Assembly: GCA_013815685.1 (NCBI GenBank)
Contig: JACDFR010000001.1
Coordinates: forward strand, 62,001 to 126,000
Reading direction: 5' to 3'
Length of the DNA stretch: 64,000 nt
Source of the DNA: Ramlibacter sp.
GTDB taxonomy: Bacteria; Pseudomonadota; Gammaproteobacteria; Burkholderiales; Burkholderiaceae_C
Shown here one piece after another: positions 1-9,452 of the stretch. A program made the translations under genes and the position numbers. How positions within the stretch are numbered: position 1 is the first letter of the stretch; every line of letters starts with the position of its first letter. The notes beneath the pieces are model-generated. The model did no database searches, had not been told where the DNA came from, and saw only the letters and a program-made list of their open reading frames with translations.

Positions 1-787
1 TTTCGCCCCGCACCTTGTAGGTGACCAGGCAGCCGACCCCGCAGAAAGGGCACACGGAATCGACTTCGCGGTCCACCGCCTGCGAGCCGACGAGCGTCTT
101 GGGCATGAGGGCGCCCGTCGGGCAGGCCTGCACGCATTCGCCGCATGCGACGCAGGTGCTGGTTCCCATGCCATCGCCCAGGTCGAACACGATCTCGCTG
201 GCCGCGCCACGCCCCGCATAGCCGATGACGTCGTTGACCTGTTCCTCGCGGCAGGCGCGCACGCAGCGCTTGCACTGGATGCAGGCGGCGAGGTTGACGG
301 CCATGGCCGGGTGCGAGAGATCGGGCGGGGGCTGTTCGCGCCTCAATGCCTTGAGTTCAGGACGCGGCACGACACCCATGCGCGACGCCCAGCCGCTGAG
401 CTCGCCGTGCTGGCCGGCCGGCGCGCAACCCGGATCGGATCCGGGATGACCAGCCCCGTCATTCCACTTGTAGCCCTGGTCGGGCATGTCCGCCAGCAGC
501 ATCTCCAGCACCATCTTCTGGCTCTTGAGGGCGCGCTCGCTGTTGGCCCGCACTTCCATGCCGGGCGCGGCGGCGCGGCAGCAGCTGGGCGCGAGCACGC
601 GCTCGCCGGCGATCTCGACCACGCAGGCACGGCAGTTCCCGTCGGGCCGATAGCCGTCCTTGTGGCAAAGCCGGGGAATCTCCACGCCCGCGCGGCCAGC
701 CGCCTGCAGGATGGTCTCGCCCCGCAGCGCCCGGACGGTCCGCCCGTCCAGCTTGAACTCCACGACAGGCAGTTCAGGCGACTTCAT
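1..787 (-). CDS. fdsA: NAD-dependent formate dehydrogenase alpha subunit, N-terminal part (cut by window edge)
   Basis: This is the catalytic subunit of a soluble molybdenum formate dehydrogenase that oxidises formate and passes electrons to the NAD-reducing beta subunit. The visible 262 residues hold a 2Fe-2S ferredoxin domain with cysteines near 41, 52, 55 and 68, a NuoG-type linker, two ferredoxin-type 4Fe-4S motifs (CIQCKRCVRAC and CVACGECVQACP), and the start of the molybdopterin domain at CPFCGVGC. The ATG at 787 overlaps the last 14 bases of fdsB, so the two genes are cotranscribed in the order fdsB-fdsA. The molybdopterin domain and stop codon lie beyond position 1. A NuoG-like subunit of another hydrogenase or dehydrogenase is a less likely reading, because the CPFCGVGC motif directly after the clusters is typical of formate dehydrogenases. 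Confidence 0.92.
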   Translation of the reverse strand, partial: MKSPELPVVEFKLDGRTVRALRGETILQAAGRAGVEIPRLCHKDGYRPDGNCRACVVEIAGERVLAPSCCRAAAPGMEVRANSERALKSQKMVLEMLLADMPDQGYKWNDGAGHPGSDPGCAPAGQHGELSGWASRMGVVPRPELKALRREQPPPDLSHPAMAVNLAACIQCKRCVRACREEQVNDVIGYAGRGAASEIVFDLGDGMGTSTCVACGECVQACPTGALMPKTLVGSQAVDREVDSVCPFCGVGCLVTYKVRGE

Positions 788-2507
788 GAGCGAAGAATTT
801 CTGGACACAGCGCACGGGATTGGGCGCCGCCTGCCCCAGGCCGCAGATCGACGCGTCGGCCATGACCTGGTTCAGGTCTTCCAGGGTTTCATGGTCCCAC
901 CGGGCTGCTTCCATCAGCATGGCCGCCTTGGCGGTGCCGACCCGGCACGGGGTGCACTGGCCGCAACTCTCGTGGGCGAAAAAGCGCATCATGTTCAATG
1001 CCGCATCGCGTGCCTTGTCATGCTGGCCGAGGACGATCACCGCAGCCGACCCGATGAAGCAGCCATGCGGCTGCAGCGTGTCGAAGTCCAGCGGCACGTC
1101 GGCGAGCGCTGCCGGCAAGATGCCGCCGGACGCGCCGCCCGGAAGATAGGCATAGAGCTCGTGGCCATCGGCCATGCCGCCGCAGTACTCCTGCACCAGT
1201 TCGCGCAACGTGATGCCCGCCGGCGCGAGCTTGACGCCCGGCTGCGCCACCCGGCCGCTGACGCTGAACGATCGCAGTCCCTTGCGGCCGTGACGGCCGA
1301 AGCCGGCGAACCAGCCCGGCCCTTTTTCCACGATGTCGCGCACCCAGTACAAGGTTTCGAAATTGTGTTCCAGCGTCGGCCGCCCGAACAGTCCGATCTG
1401 GGCGATGTAGGGCGGGCGCATGCGAGGCTCGCCGCGCTTGCCCTCGATGCTTTCGATCATGGCCGACTCTTCGCCGCAGATGTACGCACCGGCGCCGCGG
1501 CGCATCTCGATGCGCGGCAAGGGGCAAGGCGGGTTGGCGCGGAGCTCGTCCAGTTCGGCTTCGAGCATGGCGCGGCAGGCGTGGTATTCGTCGCGCAGGT
1601 AGATATAGATCGCCTCGGCGCCCGCGATCCGGGCGGCAATCAGCATGCCCTCGAGAAAGCGGTGCGGATCGCGCTCCAGGTAGTGCCTGTCCTTGAACGT
1701 GCCCGGCTCGCCCTCGTCGATGTTCACCGCCATGAGGCGCGGCGCCGGCTGGTCGCGCACGATGCGCCATTTGCGCCCTGCGGGGAACCCGGCACCGCCC
1801 AGGCCGCGCAAGCCCGAATCCTCCATCACCCGCAGCATGCGCTCGGGGTCGCCCTCGCCGTTGACCACGGCGGCAGCGAGCGCATAGCCGCCCTCGGTGC
1901 GGTACTGCTCGTAGCGCACGCCATCCATGGCGGGCTCCGCCATCCCTCGCTCGAAGGTGGGCCGCCCATGCTCGTGGATCACGGCATTGACCACCGCTTC
2001 TTGCGTCGCCCGGGGCACGGCGACCTGGCCGACATGCACCGCCGGCGCCTGCTCGCAGCGGCCGACGCAGGGCGCGGCGATCACCCGCGTGCCGCCGTTG
2101 AGCAAGCCGGGCAAGCGGGCGAGCAGCTCGCGCGCGCCCGCCATCTCGCAGGAGAGGCTGTCGCAGACCCGCACCGTGAGTTGCGGCGCCGATTCGCCAT
2201 CCTTCAATATTTGAAAGTGGTGGTAGAAGCTCGCCACCTCGAACACCTCGGCCATGGGAATGTTGGTCTCGCGCGCCAGGGCCACCAGATGCCGCTCGTA
2301 CAGGCCGCGGAAGGTGTCGTTGAGGCGATGGAGGTACTCGATCAGCAGGTCGCGGGGGTGGCCCGCGGGGCCCGGTGCGCCGATCAACATGCGAACCTCG
2401 GCCAGCGCCGCGTCGTCGGGCTGGCGCCCTTTGAGGCGCCCGACGCGCGCGGCAGGATCAGGAAGCCCCACCGGTGGGCTCGAGGTGATGGGAATGACTC
2501 GACTCAT
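774..2507 (-). CDS. fdsB: Formate dehydrogenase beta subunit, NuoE-NuoF fusion
   Basis: This subunit oxidises the Fe-S chain of FdsA and reduces NAD+. Residues about 1-165 are a thioredoxin-like NuoE/FdsG domain with the four-cysteine 2Fe-2S set (VCDSLSC and APCVGRC). The remainder is NuoF-like: GLGGAGFPAGRKW and NIDEGEPGTFKD form the FMN/NADH site, GAGAYICGEESA follows, and CGQCTPCR plus a later CGLG cysteine bind 4Fe-4S. At 577 residues it combines what some organisms encode as separate fdsG and fdsB genes. The ATG at 2507 starts the two-gene operon with fdsA. No fdsG, fdsC or fdsD lies upstream; accessory genes may follow fdsA outside the window. Confidence 0.9.
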   Translation of the reverse strand: MSRVIPITSSPPVGLPDPAARVGRLKGRQPDDAALAEVRMLIGAPGPAGHPRDLLIEYLHRLNDTFRGLYERHLVALARETNIPMAEVFEVASFYHHFQILKDGESAPQLTVRVCDSLSCEMAGARELLARLPGLLNGGTRVIAAPCVGRCEQAPAVHVGQVAVPRATQEAVVNAVIHEHGRPTFERGMAEPAMDGVRYEQYRTEGGYALAAAVVNGEGDPERMLRVMEDSGLRGLGGAGFPAGRKWRIVRDQPAPRLMAVNIDEGEPGTFKDRHYLERDPHRFLEGMLIAARIAGAEAIYIYLRDEYHACRAMLEAELDELRANPPCPLPRIEMRRGAGAYICGEESAMIESIEGKRGEPRMRPPYIAQIGLFGRPTLEHNFETLYWVRDIVEKGPGWFAGFGRHGRKGLRSFSVSGRVAQPGVKLAPAGITLRELVQEYCGGMADGHELYAYLPGGASGGILPAALADVPLDFDTLQPHGCFIGSAAVIVLGQHDKARDAALNMMRFFAHESCGQCTPCRVGTAKAAMLMEAARWDHETLEDLNQVMADASICGLGQAAPNPVRCVQKFFAHEVA

Positions 2508-2685
2508 CTTTCAATCGCTGCGCAGGGAATCGAATGTGGAAAACTTCATCGGGCCCGCCGTGGACTGCGACGGTTGCCGGCAGAACTTTGCACACCACCG
2601 AAGCAGAGGTGTCCGCTGGGCGACGGCTGCCCTTGTTTTCATGATTCACTCCAGTTCGAGGACCGCCGAGCCAGGCTCTGGCCGC

Positions 2686-3777
2686 CTAGGTGTCCTTGCT
2701 GATCTTGATGCTGGGGAACTTGGACGAGAAATCCTTGGACTTGGCCGCGATCTTGATCGCCACCTGCCGGGCCACTGCCTTGTAGATCCCGGCGATTTCG
2801 CCGTCCGGGTCGGCCACCACGGTCGGCTTGCCGCTGTCGGCCTGCAGACGGATCTGGATGTCCAGCGGCAAGGCGCCCAGGTAGTCCATGCCGTACTCGG
2901 CGGCCATGCGTTTGCCGCCGCCTTCGCCGAAGATGTGCTCGGCGTGGCCGCACTGGCTGCACACGTGCACGGCCATGTTTTCCACGATACCCAGGATGGG
3001 CACCCCCACCTTCTCGAACATCTTGATGCCCTTCTTGGCGTCGAGCAGCGCGATGTCCTGCGGCGTGGTGACGATCACGGCGCCGGTCATGGGCACGCGC
3101 TGCGACAAGGTCAGCTGGATGTCGCCGGTGCCCGGCGGCAGGTCGACGATCAGGTAGTCGAGGTCGCCCCAGTTAGTCTGGCGCAAGAGCTGCTCCAGCG
3201 CCTGAGTCGCCATCGGGCCGCGCCAGATCATGGCCTCGTCCTGGTTGACCAGGAAGCCGATGGACATGACCTGCACGCCATAGTTCTCCATCGGCTCCAT
3301 CGTCTTGCCGTCCGACGACTCTGGCCGGCCCTCGATACCCATCATCATGGGCTGGCTGGGGCCGTAGATGTCGGCGTCGAGAAGCCCGACCGCGGCACCC
3401 TCGGCAGCCAGGGCCAGCGCCAGATTGACGGCCGTGGTGCTCTTGCCCACCCCGCCCTTGCCGGATGCCACGGCCACGATGTTCTTGACGTTGGGCAGCA
3501 ACGCCACGCCGCGCTGCGCTGCGTGGGCAACGACCTTGGTGCTGAGGTTGGCGGAGACGTTCTGCACACCCGCAACGCCCTTGGCCGCCGCAATCAGCGC
3601 AGCGCGCAAGGCCGGGATCTGGCTCTTGGCCGGGTAGCCCAGCTCTACGTCGAAGGCCACGTCGCCCCCGTTCACTTGCAGATTCTTCACCGCCTTGGTG
3701 CTGACGAAATCCTTGCCGGTGTTGGGATCGACGACGGCCGAGAGGGCCTGTAACAACTGGTCGGGCGTGGTTGCCAT
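2686..3777 (-). CDS. apbC: Iron-sulfur cluster carrier ATPase ApbC/Mrp
   Basis: A cytosolic P-loop ATPase of the Mrp/NBP35 family that holds and transfers 4Fe-4S clusters to apoproteins. It has an N-terminal MIP18/DUF59-like domain (about residues 5-85), a deviant Walker A at about 104-113 (SGKGGVGKST), and the paired cluster-binding cysteines Cys273 and Cys276 (CSQC). The length of 363 residues is normal. I placed the start at 3777 (MATTPDQ) because the open frame above it has no family similarity. It is divergent from metG, with 76 bp between the start codons. The neighbouring gene pair metG-apbC is common in proteobacteria. Confidence 0.95.
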   Translation of the reverse strand: MATTPDQLLQALSAVVDPNTGKDFVSTKAVKNLQVNGGDVAFDVELGYPAKSQIPALRAALIAAAKGVAGVQNVSANLSTKVVAHAAQRGVALLPNVKNIVAVASGKGGVGKSTTAVNLALALAAEGAAVGLLDADIYGPSQPMMMGIEGRPESSDGKTMEPMENYGVQVMSIGFLVNQDEAMIWRGPMATQALEQLLRQTNWGDLDYLIVDLPPGTGDIQLTLSQRVPMTGAVIVTTPQDIALLDAKKGIKMFEKVGVPILGIVENMAVHVCSQCGHAEHIFGEGGGKRMAAEYGMDYLGALPLDIQIRLQADSGKPTVVADPDGEIAGIYKAVARQVAIKIAAKSKDFSSKFPSIKISKDT

Positions 3778-3853
3778 GGGTTGGATGTTTCCTGTTGCGG
3801 GATGAGTGTAACGACTGCCCCTAAAATCATCGGCTCCCCCAGGAAAACCCCCA

Positions 3854-5908
3854 ATGCCCGCACAGCGCAAGCTCTTCGTCACCACCGCCCTGCCTTACGC
3901 CAACGGCAACTTTCACATCGGCCACATCATGGAATACATCCAGGCCGATATCTGGGTGCGGCACCAGCGAATGCAGGGCAGCCAGGTGCACTTCGTCTGC
4001 GCCGACGACGCCCATGGCGCGCCGATCATGATCGCAGCCGAAAAGGCCGGCAAGAGTCCCCAGCAGTTCGTGGCCGACATCGCCGCGGGCCGCAAGCCTT
4101 ACCTGGACGGCTTTCACATCGCGTTCGACAACTGGCACAGCACCGATGCCCCGGAGAACCACGAACTGGCGCAGCAGATCTACCGCGACCTGAATGCCAA
4201 CGGCCTCATTTCCAGCAAGGTGATCGAGCAGTTCTTCGACCCGGCCAAGAACATGTTCCTGCCGGACCGCTTCATCAAGGGCGAGTGCCCCAACTGCCAC
4301 AGCAAGGACCAGTACGGCGACAACTGCGAAGTCTGCAGCAAGGTCTACAGCCCCACCGACCTGATCAACCCCTACTCGGCGCTCTCGGGCGCGACACCGG
4401 TGCTGAAAAGCTCCGAGCACTTCTTCTTCAAGCTGTCCGATCCGCGCTGCATGGCCTTCCTGAAGGAATGGACGCGCGGCGAAGGGCGTTTGCAGACCGA
4501 GGTGCTCAACAAGATCAGCGAATGGCTGGAGCCGGGCGAAGACGGCAAGGCGGTGCTCGGCGACTGGGACATCAGCCGCGACGCGCCCTACTTCGGCATC
4601 GAGATCCCCGACGCGCCGGGCAAGTACTTCTACGTCTGGCTCGATGCGCCCGTGGGTTACCTGGCCTCGCTCAAGAACTATTTCGACAAGGGCGGGGCTC
4701 AAACCGCAGGCGAGTCCATGTCCTACGACCAGTTCGCCGCCGATCCGGATGTGGAGCAGTACCACTTCATCGGCAAGGACATCATCACCTTCCACACGCT
4801 GTTCTGGCCGGCGATGCTGCACTTCAGCGGCCGCAAGGTGCCCGACAAGGTGTTCGTGCATGGCTTCCTCACGGTGAACAACGGCGAGAAGATGAGCAAG
4901 AGCCGCGGCACGGGGCTGGACCCGCTCAAGTACCTGTCCCTGGGCATGAACCCGGAGTGGCTGCGCTACTACCTGGCCGCCAAGCTGTCGGGCCGCAACG
5001 AGGACATCGACTTCAATCCCGACGACTTCATGGCGCGCGTCAACAGCGACCTGGTCGGCAAGTACATCAACATCGCCAGCCGCGCGGTGAAGTTCGTTCC
5101 GGGCGGCAAGTTGGCGGCCACGCACGCCGAACCGGGCGCACAAGCCCTGGTGGAAAATGTCAGGGCCTTGTACGAAGCCCGCGACTACGGGCGTGCGCTG
5201 CGCGAGATCATGGCTTACGCCGACAAGGTGAACCTGCGATTCGACACGGCCGCGCCCTGGAAGCTGGTCAAGGAAGGCAAGGCCGCCGAAGCCGCGGCCG
5301 TGTGCTCGATGTGCCTGGAGAGCTTCAAGGTCATGACGGCCTGCCTGAAGCCCGTGATGCCGGCCCTGGCCGCGCAAGCCGAGGCTTTCCTGCAATGCGC
5401 GCCGCTGGACTGGTCCACTGCCGCCGCGCCGATGGGCGAAGGCCATGCCGTCGGCGTCTACAAGCACCTGATGCAACGCGTCGAGGAAAAACAGCTCGAC
5501 GCGCTGTTCGAGCCGCCGGCGCCGGCAGCGCCGCAGCAGATTGTTCCCGGCGGTGAAGAACTCGCGCCGACCATCTCCATCGACGACTTCGCCAAGATCG
5601 ACCTGCGCATCGCGCGCATCGTGAACTGCGAGGCCGTCGAGGGGTCGACCAAGCTGCTGCGCTTGACACTCGACGTGGGCGAGGGCCGCATGCGCAACGT
5701 GTTCTCGGGCATCGCCTCGGCGTACCAGCCTGCGGAACTGGTGGGAAAACTCACCGTGATGGTGGCCAACCTGGCGCCGCGGAAAATGAAGTTCGGCCTC
5801 AGCGAGGGCATGGTGCTGGCTGCGAGCCACGGGGACGAGAAGGCTAATTCAGGGATTTACGTGCTTAACCCGTGGCCGGGGGCGCAGCCGGGGATGCGGG
5901 TGCGCTGA
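3854..5908 (+). CDS. metG: Methionyl-tRNA synthetase
   Basis: Charges tRNA-Met with methionine, so it is essential. The class I signatures are intact: the HIGH motif as FHIGHI near residue 22, and KMSKS within EKMSKSRG near residue 350. A zinc knuckle ([17 protein letters not shown]) lies around residues 145-160. A C-terminal EMAP/Trbp111-type tRNA-binding domain starts around residue 575 ([12 protein letters not shown]). The length of 684 residues fits the dimeric bacterial form. A bulged inverted repeat follows the stop codon, without a clear T-run. The accessory island begins downstream. Confidence 0.98.
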   Translation: MPAQRKLFVTTALPYANGNFHIGHIMEYIQADIWVRHQRMQGSQVHFVCADDAHGAPIMIAAEKAGKSPQQFVADIAAGRKPYLDGFHIAFDNWHSTDAPENHELAQQIYRDLNANGLISSKVIEQFFDPAKNMFLPDRFIKGECPNCHSKDQYGDNCEVCSKVYSPTDLINPYSALSGATPVLKSSEHFFFKLSDPRCMAFLKEWTRGEGRLQTEVLNKISEWLEPGEDGKAVLGDWDISRDAPYFGIEIPDAPGKYFYVWLDAPVGYLASLKNYFDKGGAQTAGESMSYDQFAADPDVEQYHFIGKDIITFHTLFWPAMLHFSGRKVPDKVFVHGFLTVNNGEKMSKSRGTGLDPLKYLSLGMNPEWLRYYLAAKLSGRNEDIDFNPDDFMARVNSDLVGKYINIASRAVKFVPGGKLAATHAEPGAQALVENVRALYEARDYGRALREIMAYADKVNLRFDTAAPWKLVKEGKAAEAAAVCSMCLESFKVMTACLKPVMPALAAQAEAFLQCAPLDWSTAAAPMGEGHAVGVYKHLMQRVEEKQLDALFEPPAPAAPQQIVPGGEELAPTISIDDFAKIDLRIARIVNCEAVEGSTKLLRLTLDVGEGRMRNVFSGIASAYQPAELVGKLTVMVANLAPRKMKFGLSEGMVLAASHGDEKANSGIYVLNPWPGAQPGMRVR

Positions 5909-6214
5909 GAACACCACCTATCGAATAGGGGTGCTCGTGCTTTACGCGGGGTGCATGTAGTACAAGCGCTCATGGACCTGATCCGGCGATCATCTCGCGG
6001 ACATTCGGAAACTTTGTGACCACGGCGGACCGAACCGAAGCGCGAGCAAGTGACGGATTTGAAGGCACGAAGAAGATCACAAAGACTACTTTTTGAGGGT
6101 CCGCGAAGGTAACGAGCTTTCTCGAGATTGCGGCGATCAGCGGACCTATCTGGAGTACTCCACGGGCGACCTCCTTGAAATTGCCGTTGAGTCCACGGGC
6201 CTCCATCTTGCTGC
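5909..6214. other. Non-coding spacer at the left edge of the accessory island
   Basis: About 300 bases after metG contain no convincing gene. Short overlapping frames on both strands show no recognisable domain and no ribosome binding site. The composition becomes less GC-rich than metG, which marks the left side of the accessory segment. No direct repeat or tRNA fragment that could serve as an attachment site was found here. Confidence 0.6.
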
Positions 6215-6553
6215 TTGCTGTACGGGTGCCACGACCTGGCAAGGGACCCTAGACAAGTTCTTTGGGACATCTCAAGTTCCGTTGATGACCGTTCACAAGT
6301 CCAACGGGTTGAGTGCGACACGATCATCTTTGTGGGAATGGACGATCAGGCGTGGTGGAGCTTCTCGGCGGAGAATCCTGAAGGTCTCGCGACCTTTTTT
6401 GTTGCTCTTTCCCGTGCGAAGCAGCGGGTGATTTTTTCATTTTGTGAAGAACGCGGTCAGCGACAAAGAGTCGCCCCAGGCCCTCTGCTAGTGACTGAAC
6501 GCCATATGGCGATTGGCTGTTTCGCGCGGCCGTGCTCTCAGGTGCGGCATTGA
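6215..6553 (+). pseudogene. Relic of a UvrD/Rep-type helicase C-terminal domain
   Basis: Two frames together read as the end of a superfamily I helicase. The first frame carries LMTVHKSNGL (motif V region, normally MTVHKSKGLE) and breaks at about 6312. The second continues as ECDTIIFVGMDDQ and then FFVALSRAKQRV, which is motif VI. A single missing base between TT and GAG at about 6312 explains the switch. The motor core upstream is absent, so the gene is both truncated and frameshifted. It is probably a leftover of an earlier mobile or defence gene in this locus. A sequencing error could explain the frameshift but not the missing N-terminal part. Confidence 0.6.
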
Positions 6554-6680
6554 CGCAGGGCATCGCCGCACGACGGGCGCTGAACTTGCGACCTTTTAGC
6601 GCCCCAAGATTTCCATGAAATCGTTGTGGAGGTAATTGTTTTCATTACCTGGCGCGGTTTTGCTTCTCGCGATTGATTAA

Positions 6681-6694
6681 TGTACGAACGTACA
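6681..6694. promoter_or_regulatory. Palindromic SOS-box-like operator before the S24 repressor
   Basis: TGTACGAACGTACA is a 14-bp near-perfect inverted repeat with the TGT-N8-ACA spacing of proteobacterial LexA boxes. It ends 12 bases before the ATG of the LexA-like gene, where an autoregulatory operator would be expected. The same TGT-N8-ACA layout recurs at 11667-11682. Binding by the local S24 protein, by the host LexA, or by both is an inference. Confidence 0.6.
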
Positions 6695-6706
6695 CTATCA
6701 TGACCC

Positions 6707-7330
6707 ATGCCACGGCCAAACCGAGACCTTCTTCACCTCAGCCGTTTGCGAGATTGGTTTGCAGAACGCGGGGTTATGCCGTCCTATAGCGAATTGGGTG
6801 GGATCCTTGGCTTCACCACAAAGAATGCTGCGTACCAGCTTGCCCACCGTCTAGCTGGAGCTGGATATGTGGAGCGTTCCCAAGGCGGTCGCCTGAAGCC
6901 TGGAAGGCGTTTCTTTGAAATACCCGTGGTGGCTGAGAAAGTTCGAGCTGGTGCCGGCGAGGCCCTTGTCCCGGAGGTTGCGTATGACGTCGCCCAACTC
7001 GAGGGCCTATTGGTCACCGCTCACTCATCGACCGTTTTGATTGAAGTGAAGGGAGATTCGATGCGCGACGCCGGGGTTTTCGCGGGAGACTTCGCGGTGG
7101 TCGAGCGAGGTACGGGTTCGGAGTCCGGCGACTTCGTTGTGGCCGTTGTGGACGGCAGCTTCACCCTTAAGGAATTGCGTTACCGCGGCGGGAATCCTGT
7201 GCTTGTTCCCCACAACCCGGAGTACGAAGTTATTGAGGTCAAGGAGAGCCTTGAAATCATGGGTGTTGTGCGAGGCATTGTTCGTAGATATCCGAGACGA
7301 AAAAGCGAGAAGAGAGGAGTTTCCCAATGA
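6707..7330 (+). CDS. LexA-like transcriptional repressor with S24 self-cleavage domain
   Basis: A two-domain repressor of 207 residues. Residues 1-70 form a winged helix-turn-helix similar to the LexA DNA-binding domain. Residues 75-200 are an S24 peptidase fold. Candidate catalytic residues are Ser118 (GDSMRDAG) and Lys155 (FTLKEL), and an Ala-Gly pair near 81-84 fits the cleavage site. It should therefore inactivate itself when RecA filaments form after DNA damage. The stop codon overlaps the ATG of the DUF5131 gene (ATGA), so the pair is translationally coupled. The divergent operator-type sequence means it need not be the chromosomal LexA, which I would expect elsewhere in the genome. Confidence 0.8.
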   Translation: MPRPNRDLLHLSRLRDWFAERGVMPSYSELGGILGFTTKNAAYQLAHRLAGAGYVERSQGGRLKPGRRFFEIPVVAEKVRAGAGEALVPEVAYDVAQLEGLLVTAHSSTVLIEVKGDSMRDAGVFAGDFAVVERGTGSESGDFVVAVVDGSFTLKELRYRGGNPVLVPHNPEYEVIEVKESLEIMGVVRGIVRRYPRRKSEKRGVSQ

Positions 7331-8091
7331 CTACCGTCAGCCGAATCGAATGGACAGAGCAGACCTGGAATCCGACGGTCGGGTGTACCAAGATTTCACC
7401 TGGTTGTAAGAACTGCTATGCCGAGGCTATGTCGAGAAGACTGAAGGCCATGGGGACGCCAGGATACGAGAACGGATTTGCACTCACCTTGTTGCCTGAA
7501 CGCTTGGACGATCCGAGAAATCGGAAGCGGCCGACCGTCTACTTCGTGAACTCAATGTCTGATCTGTTTCATGAGAAGGTGCCGATCTCTTATATCGACA
7601 AGGTGTTTAACGTCATTGCGGAGACGCCGCACCACACCTATCAGATTCTCACGAAACGCGCGGCTCGAATGGCGAGGTACTTCAGCACGCGAATGGTTCC
7701 CTCCAACGCCTGGCTTGGGGTTTCCGTAGAAGACCGCCGATATGGCGTTCCACGAATAGACCATTTGCGCAAGATCGACGCTAGCATCCGATTCCTTTCT
7801 GTGGAGCCGCTGTTGCAGGACGTCGGCACGCTGGATTTGAGCAGTATTCACTGGGTCATTGTTGGTGGTGAGTCAGGTCCGAAGTCGCGTCCTATGAAGG
7901 TTGAGTGGGCTCAGGCAGTACAGCGCCAGTGCGAAGAACAAGAGGTAGCCTTTTTCTTCAAGCAGTGGGGCGGCTGGGGCGCTGACGGCAAGCGCAGGGC
8001 GAAAGCCGTCAATGGCCGAATTCTTGATGGGCGCACATGGGACGAGATGCCATCGAACGTGTCCTCGCGCCTTGAAGCTCTCCAAGCATAG
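7327..8091 (+). CDS. Three-Cys-motif protein, DUF5131 (phage Gp37/Gp68 family)
   Basis: A 254-residue member of the Gp37/Gp68 family, whose function is not established. Near the N-terminus Cys20, Cys27 and Cys30 form a C-x6-C-x2-C motif (GCTKISPGCKNC) that probably holds an Fe-S cluster or metal and recalls radical-SAM-like enzymes. Other family signatures are YFVNSMSDLFHE, LTKRAARM and VIVGGESGPKSRPM. It is coupled to the upstream S24 repressor by a 4-bp overlap and is followed 68 bp later by a TcmP partner, which is the association that gave TcmP its name. A role in DNA or RNA repair or modification, or in defence, is inferred from context only. Confidence 0.85.
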   Translation: MTTVSRIEWTEQTWNPTVGCTKISPGCKNCYAEAMSRRLKAMGTPGYENGFALTLLPERLDDPRNRKRPTVYFVNSMSDLFHEKVPISYIDKVFNVIAETPHHTYQILTKRAARMARYFSTRMVPSNAWLGVSVEDRRYGVPRIDHLRKIDASIRFLSVEPLLQDVGTLDLSSIHWVIVGGESGPKSRPMKVEWAQAVQRQCEEQEVAFFFKQWGGWGADGKRRAKAVNGRILDGRTWDEMPSNVSSRLEALQA

Positions 8092-8159
8092 TTAATCGCT
8101 TGCGGCGTGTGCTCGCTTCAGGCACATTGACGAACATGTAAACAGGGAGCTCGCCAGCA

Positions 8160-9452
8160 TTGCGAGTAACGCTCAATGTTGGCAAATCATTACGACTGGG
8201 TGTGGGGACAGCCACCGCCGCGCTTGCGAGGCACAGCGAAGTCAAGCATTCCTTATTGCGTGAGTACTTAATCGAGTACTTCTTGACGCTCGTCGCCTCT
8301 CCCCACCAAGATCGAATTCAGCTGACGGTCGTTGACGGATTTTGTGGCGGTGGTTGCTATGTGGGTAGCTCTGGCACTGAAGTACCTGGTTCGCCAATCG
8401 TCATCCTTGAAGCGCTTCGAGAAGCGCAAGTCCGGGTTGAGTTGGGGCAGCAACGCCGTAAGCCTATCGAATTTGACGTGAAACTCATCTGTGTCGATGA
8501 GTCAGCTTCTGCCATCGACTACCTCAAACGACTTCTTCAAGAGAAGGGCTACGGAGGCCGTTTGGCTGCGGGTGGGATTCAACTAGTGAGAGGTGATTTC
8601 TTAACTTGTTCTGAAGCAATCATCGCCGAAGCAGTCAAGCGATCACCACGTGCCGGCCGGGCCATCTTTGTTCTAGACCAATACGGTTACGACGCCGTAC
8701 CGCTGCCAACCCTACAGAACATCTTTTGCTCATTGGCGAAGGCGGAAGTCATTCTCACCTTTGCAGTGGACGCGCTCATCAACTTTCTTTCAGAGAAGAA
8801 CCTTGCTGACTTTGAAAGAAAGACCGGTATCGATGGGGCGATAACCGCCGCGGAGTTGGACAAGCTGAAGAAGAGCCCTGGCTGGCGACTTCACGTACAA
8901 TCCGGCCTCTATCAGCGACTTACAAAGGGATCGGGCGCAGAGTATTTCACGCCGTTTTTCATCCGCGCGGATCGAGGTCATGGGGACTTTTGGTTGCTGC
9001 ACCTTTCAAGGCACTGGAAGGCGCGCGACGTCATGGCTTCTACCCATTGGAAGTACCACAATCACTTTGTGCACTATGGGGCGCCCGGCTTTGACATGCT
9101 GACCACTGGCTATGCAGCGCGCATTGATGAAAGTGGGCATGCGCAAGGCGCGTTCGAGTTCGACGACGTCGCCGCAAATGCGAACAAAGAGGCGATGCTG
9201 GTTCAGATTCCACAAGCGCTGGACAGGCAGAAAGGGGGCGTATCCTTTGAACGATTCTTTCACGACCGCGTGAACCTCACGCCCGCGACAAGGGAGATGG
9301 TAGCCAAAGCCGTCCTTGAACTGGCGGCCTCAAAGGAAGTCGAGATCCTGGGCGCTGATGGGACATTGCGACGCGTTCGATCCGCGATCCAGTCTGACCA
9401 CGTTCTGAGGCTGTCGACGCAAAAGATATTCTCTTTCTCAAGCGCTGGATAG
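8160..9452 (+). CDS. tcmP: Three-Cys-motif partner protein TcmP (copy 1)
   Basis: A protein of up to 430 residues of the TcmP family, which co-occurs with DUF5131 proteins. The N-terminal half resembles a Rossmann-type methyltransferase: VDGFCGGGCY matches the DxFxGxG motif I region, followed by GSPIVILEAL and an acidic residue in LICVDESASA. A catalytic activity has not been shown for the family as far as I know. The start is uncertain: the open frame begins at a TTG (8160), with an in-frame GTG at 8202, and neither has a strong ribosome binding site. Its 3' end overlaps the convergent gene 9438-10397 by 15 bp. Confidence 0.8.
   Translation: MRVTLNVGKSLRLGVGTATAALARHSEVKHSLLREYLIEYFLTLVASPHQDRIQLTVVDGFCGGGCYVGSSGTEVPGSPIVILEALREAQVRVELGQQRRKPIEFDVKLICVDESASAIDYLKRLLQEKGYGGRLAAGGIQLVRGDFLTCSEAIIAEAVKRSPRAGRAIFVLDQYGYDAVPLPTLQNIFCSLAKAEVILTFAVDALINFLSEKNLADFERKTGIDGAITAAELDKLKKSPGWRLHVQSGLYQRLTKGSGAEYFTPFFIRADRGHGDFWLLHLSRHWKARDVMASTHWKYHNHFVHYGAPGFDMLTTGYAARIDESGHAQGAFEFDDVAANANKEAMLVQIPQALDRQKGGVSFERFFHDRVNLTPATREMVAKAVLELAASKEVEILGADGTLRRVRSAIQSDHVLRLSTQKIFSFSSAG

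Noticed and set aside
2458..2649. 63-codon minus-strand frame upstream of fdsB
   Set aside because: It overlaps the fdsB start in another frame and shows no family, signal peptide or convincing ribosome binding site.
660..2702. Long plus-strand open frame of 680 codons opposite fdsB
   Set aside because: It mirrors the third-position GC of fdsB, has no recognisable domain, and fdsB on the other strand has intact FMN, NADH and Fe-S motifs.
3827..5830. 667-codon minus-strand frame opposite metG
   Set aside because: It is a shadow of the GC-rich metG codons without motifs or a ribosome binding site.
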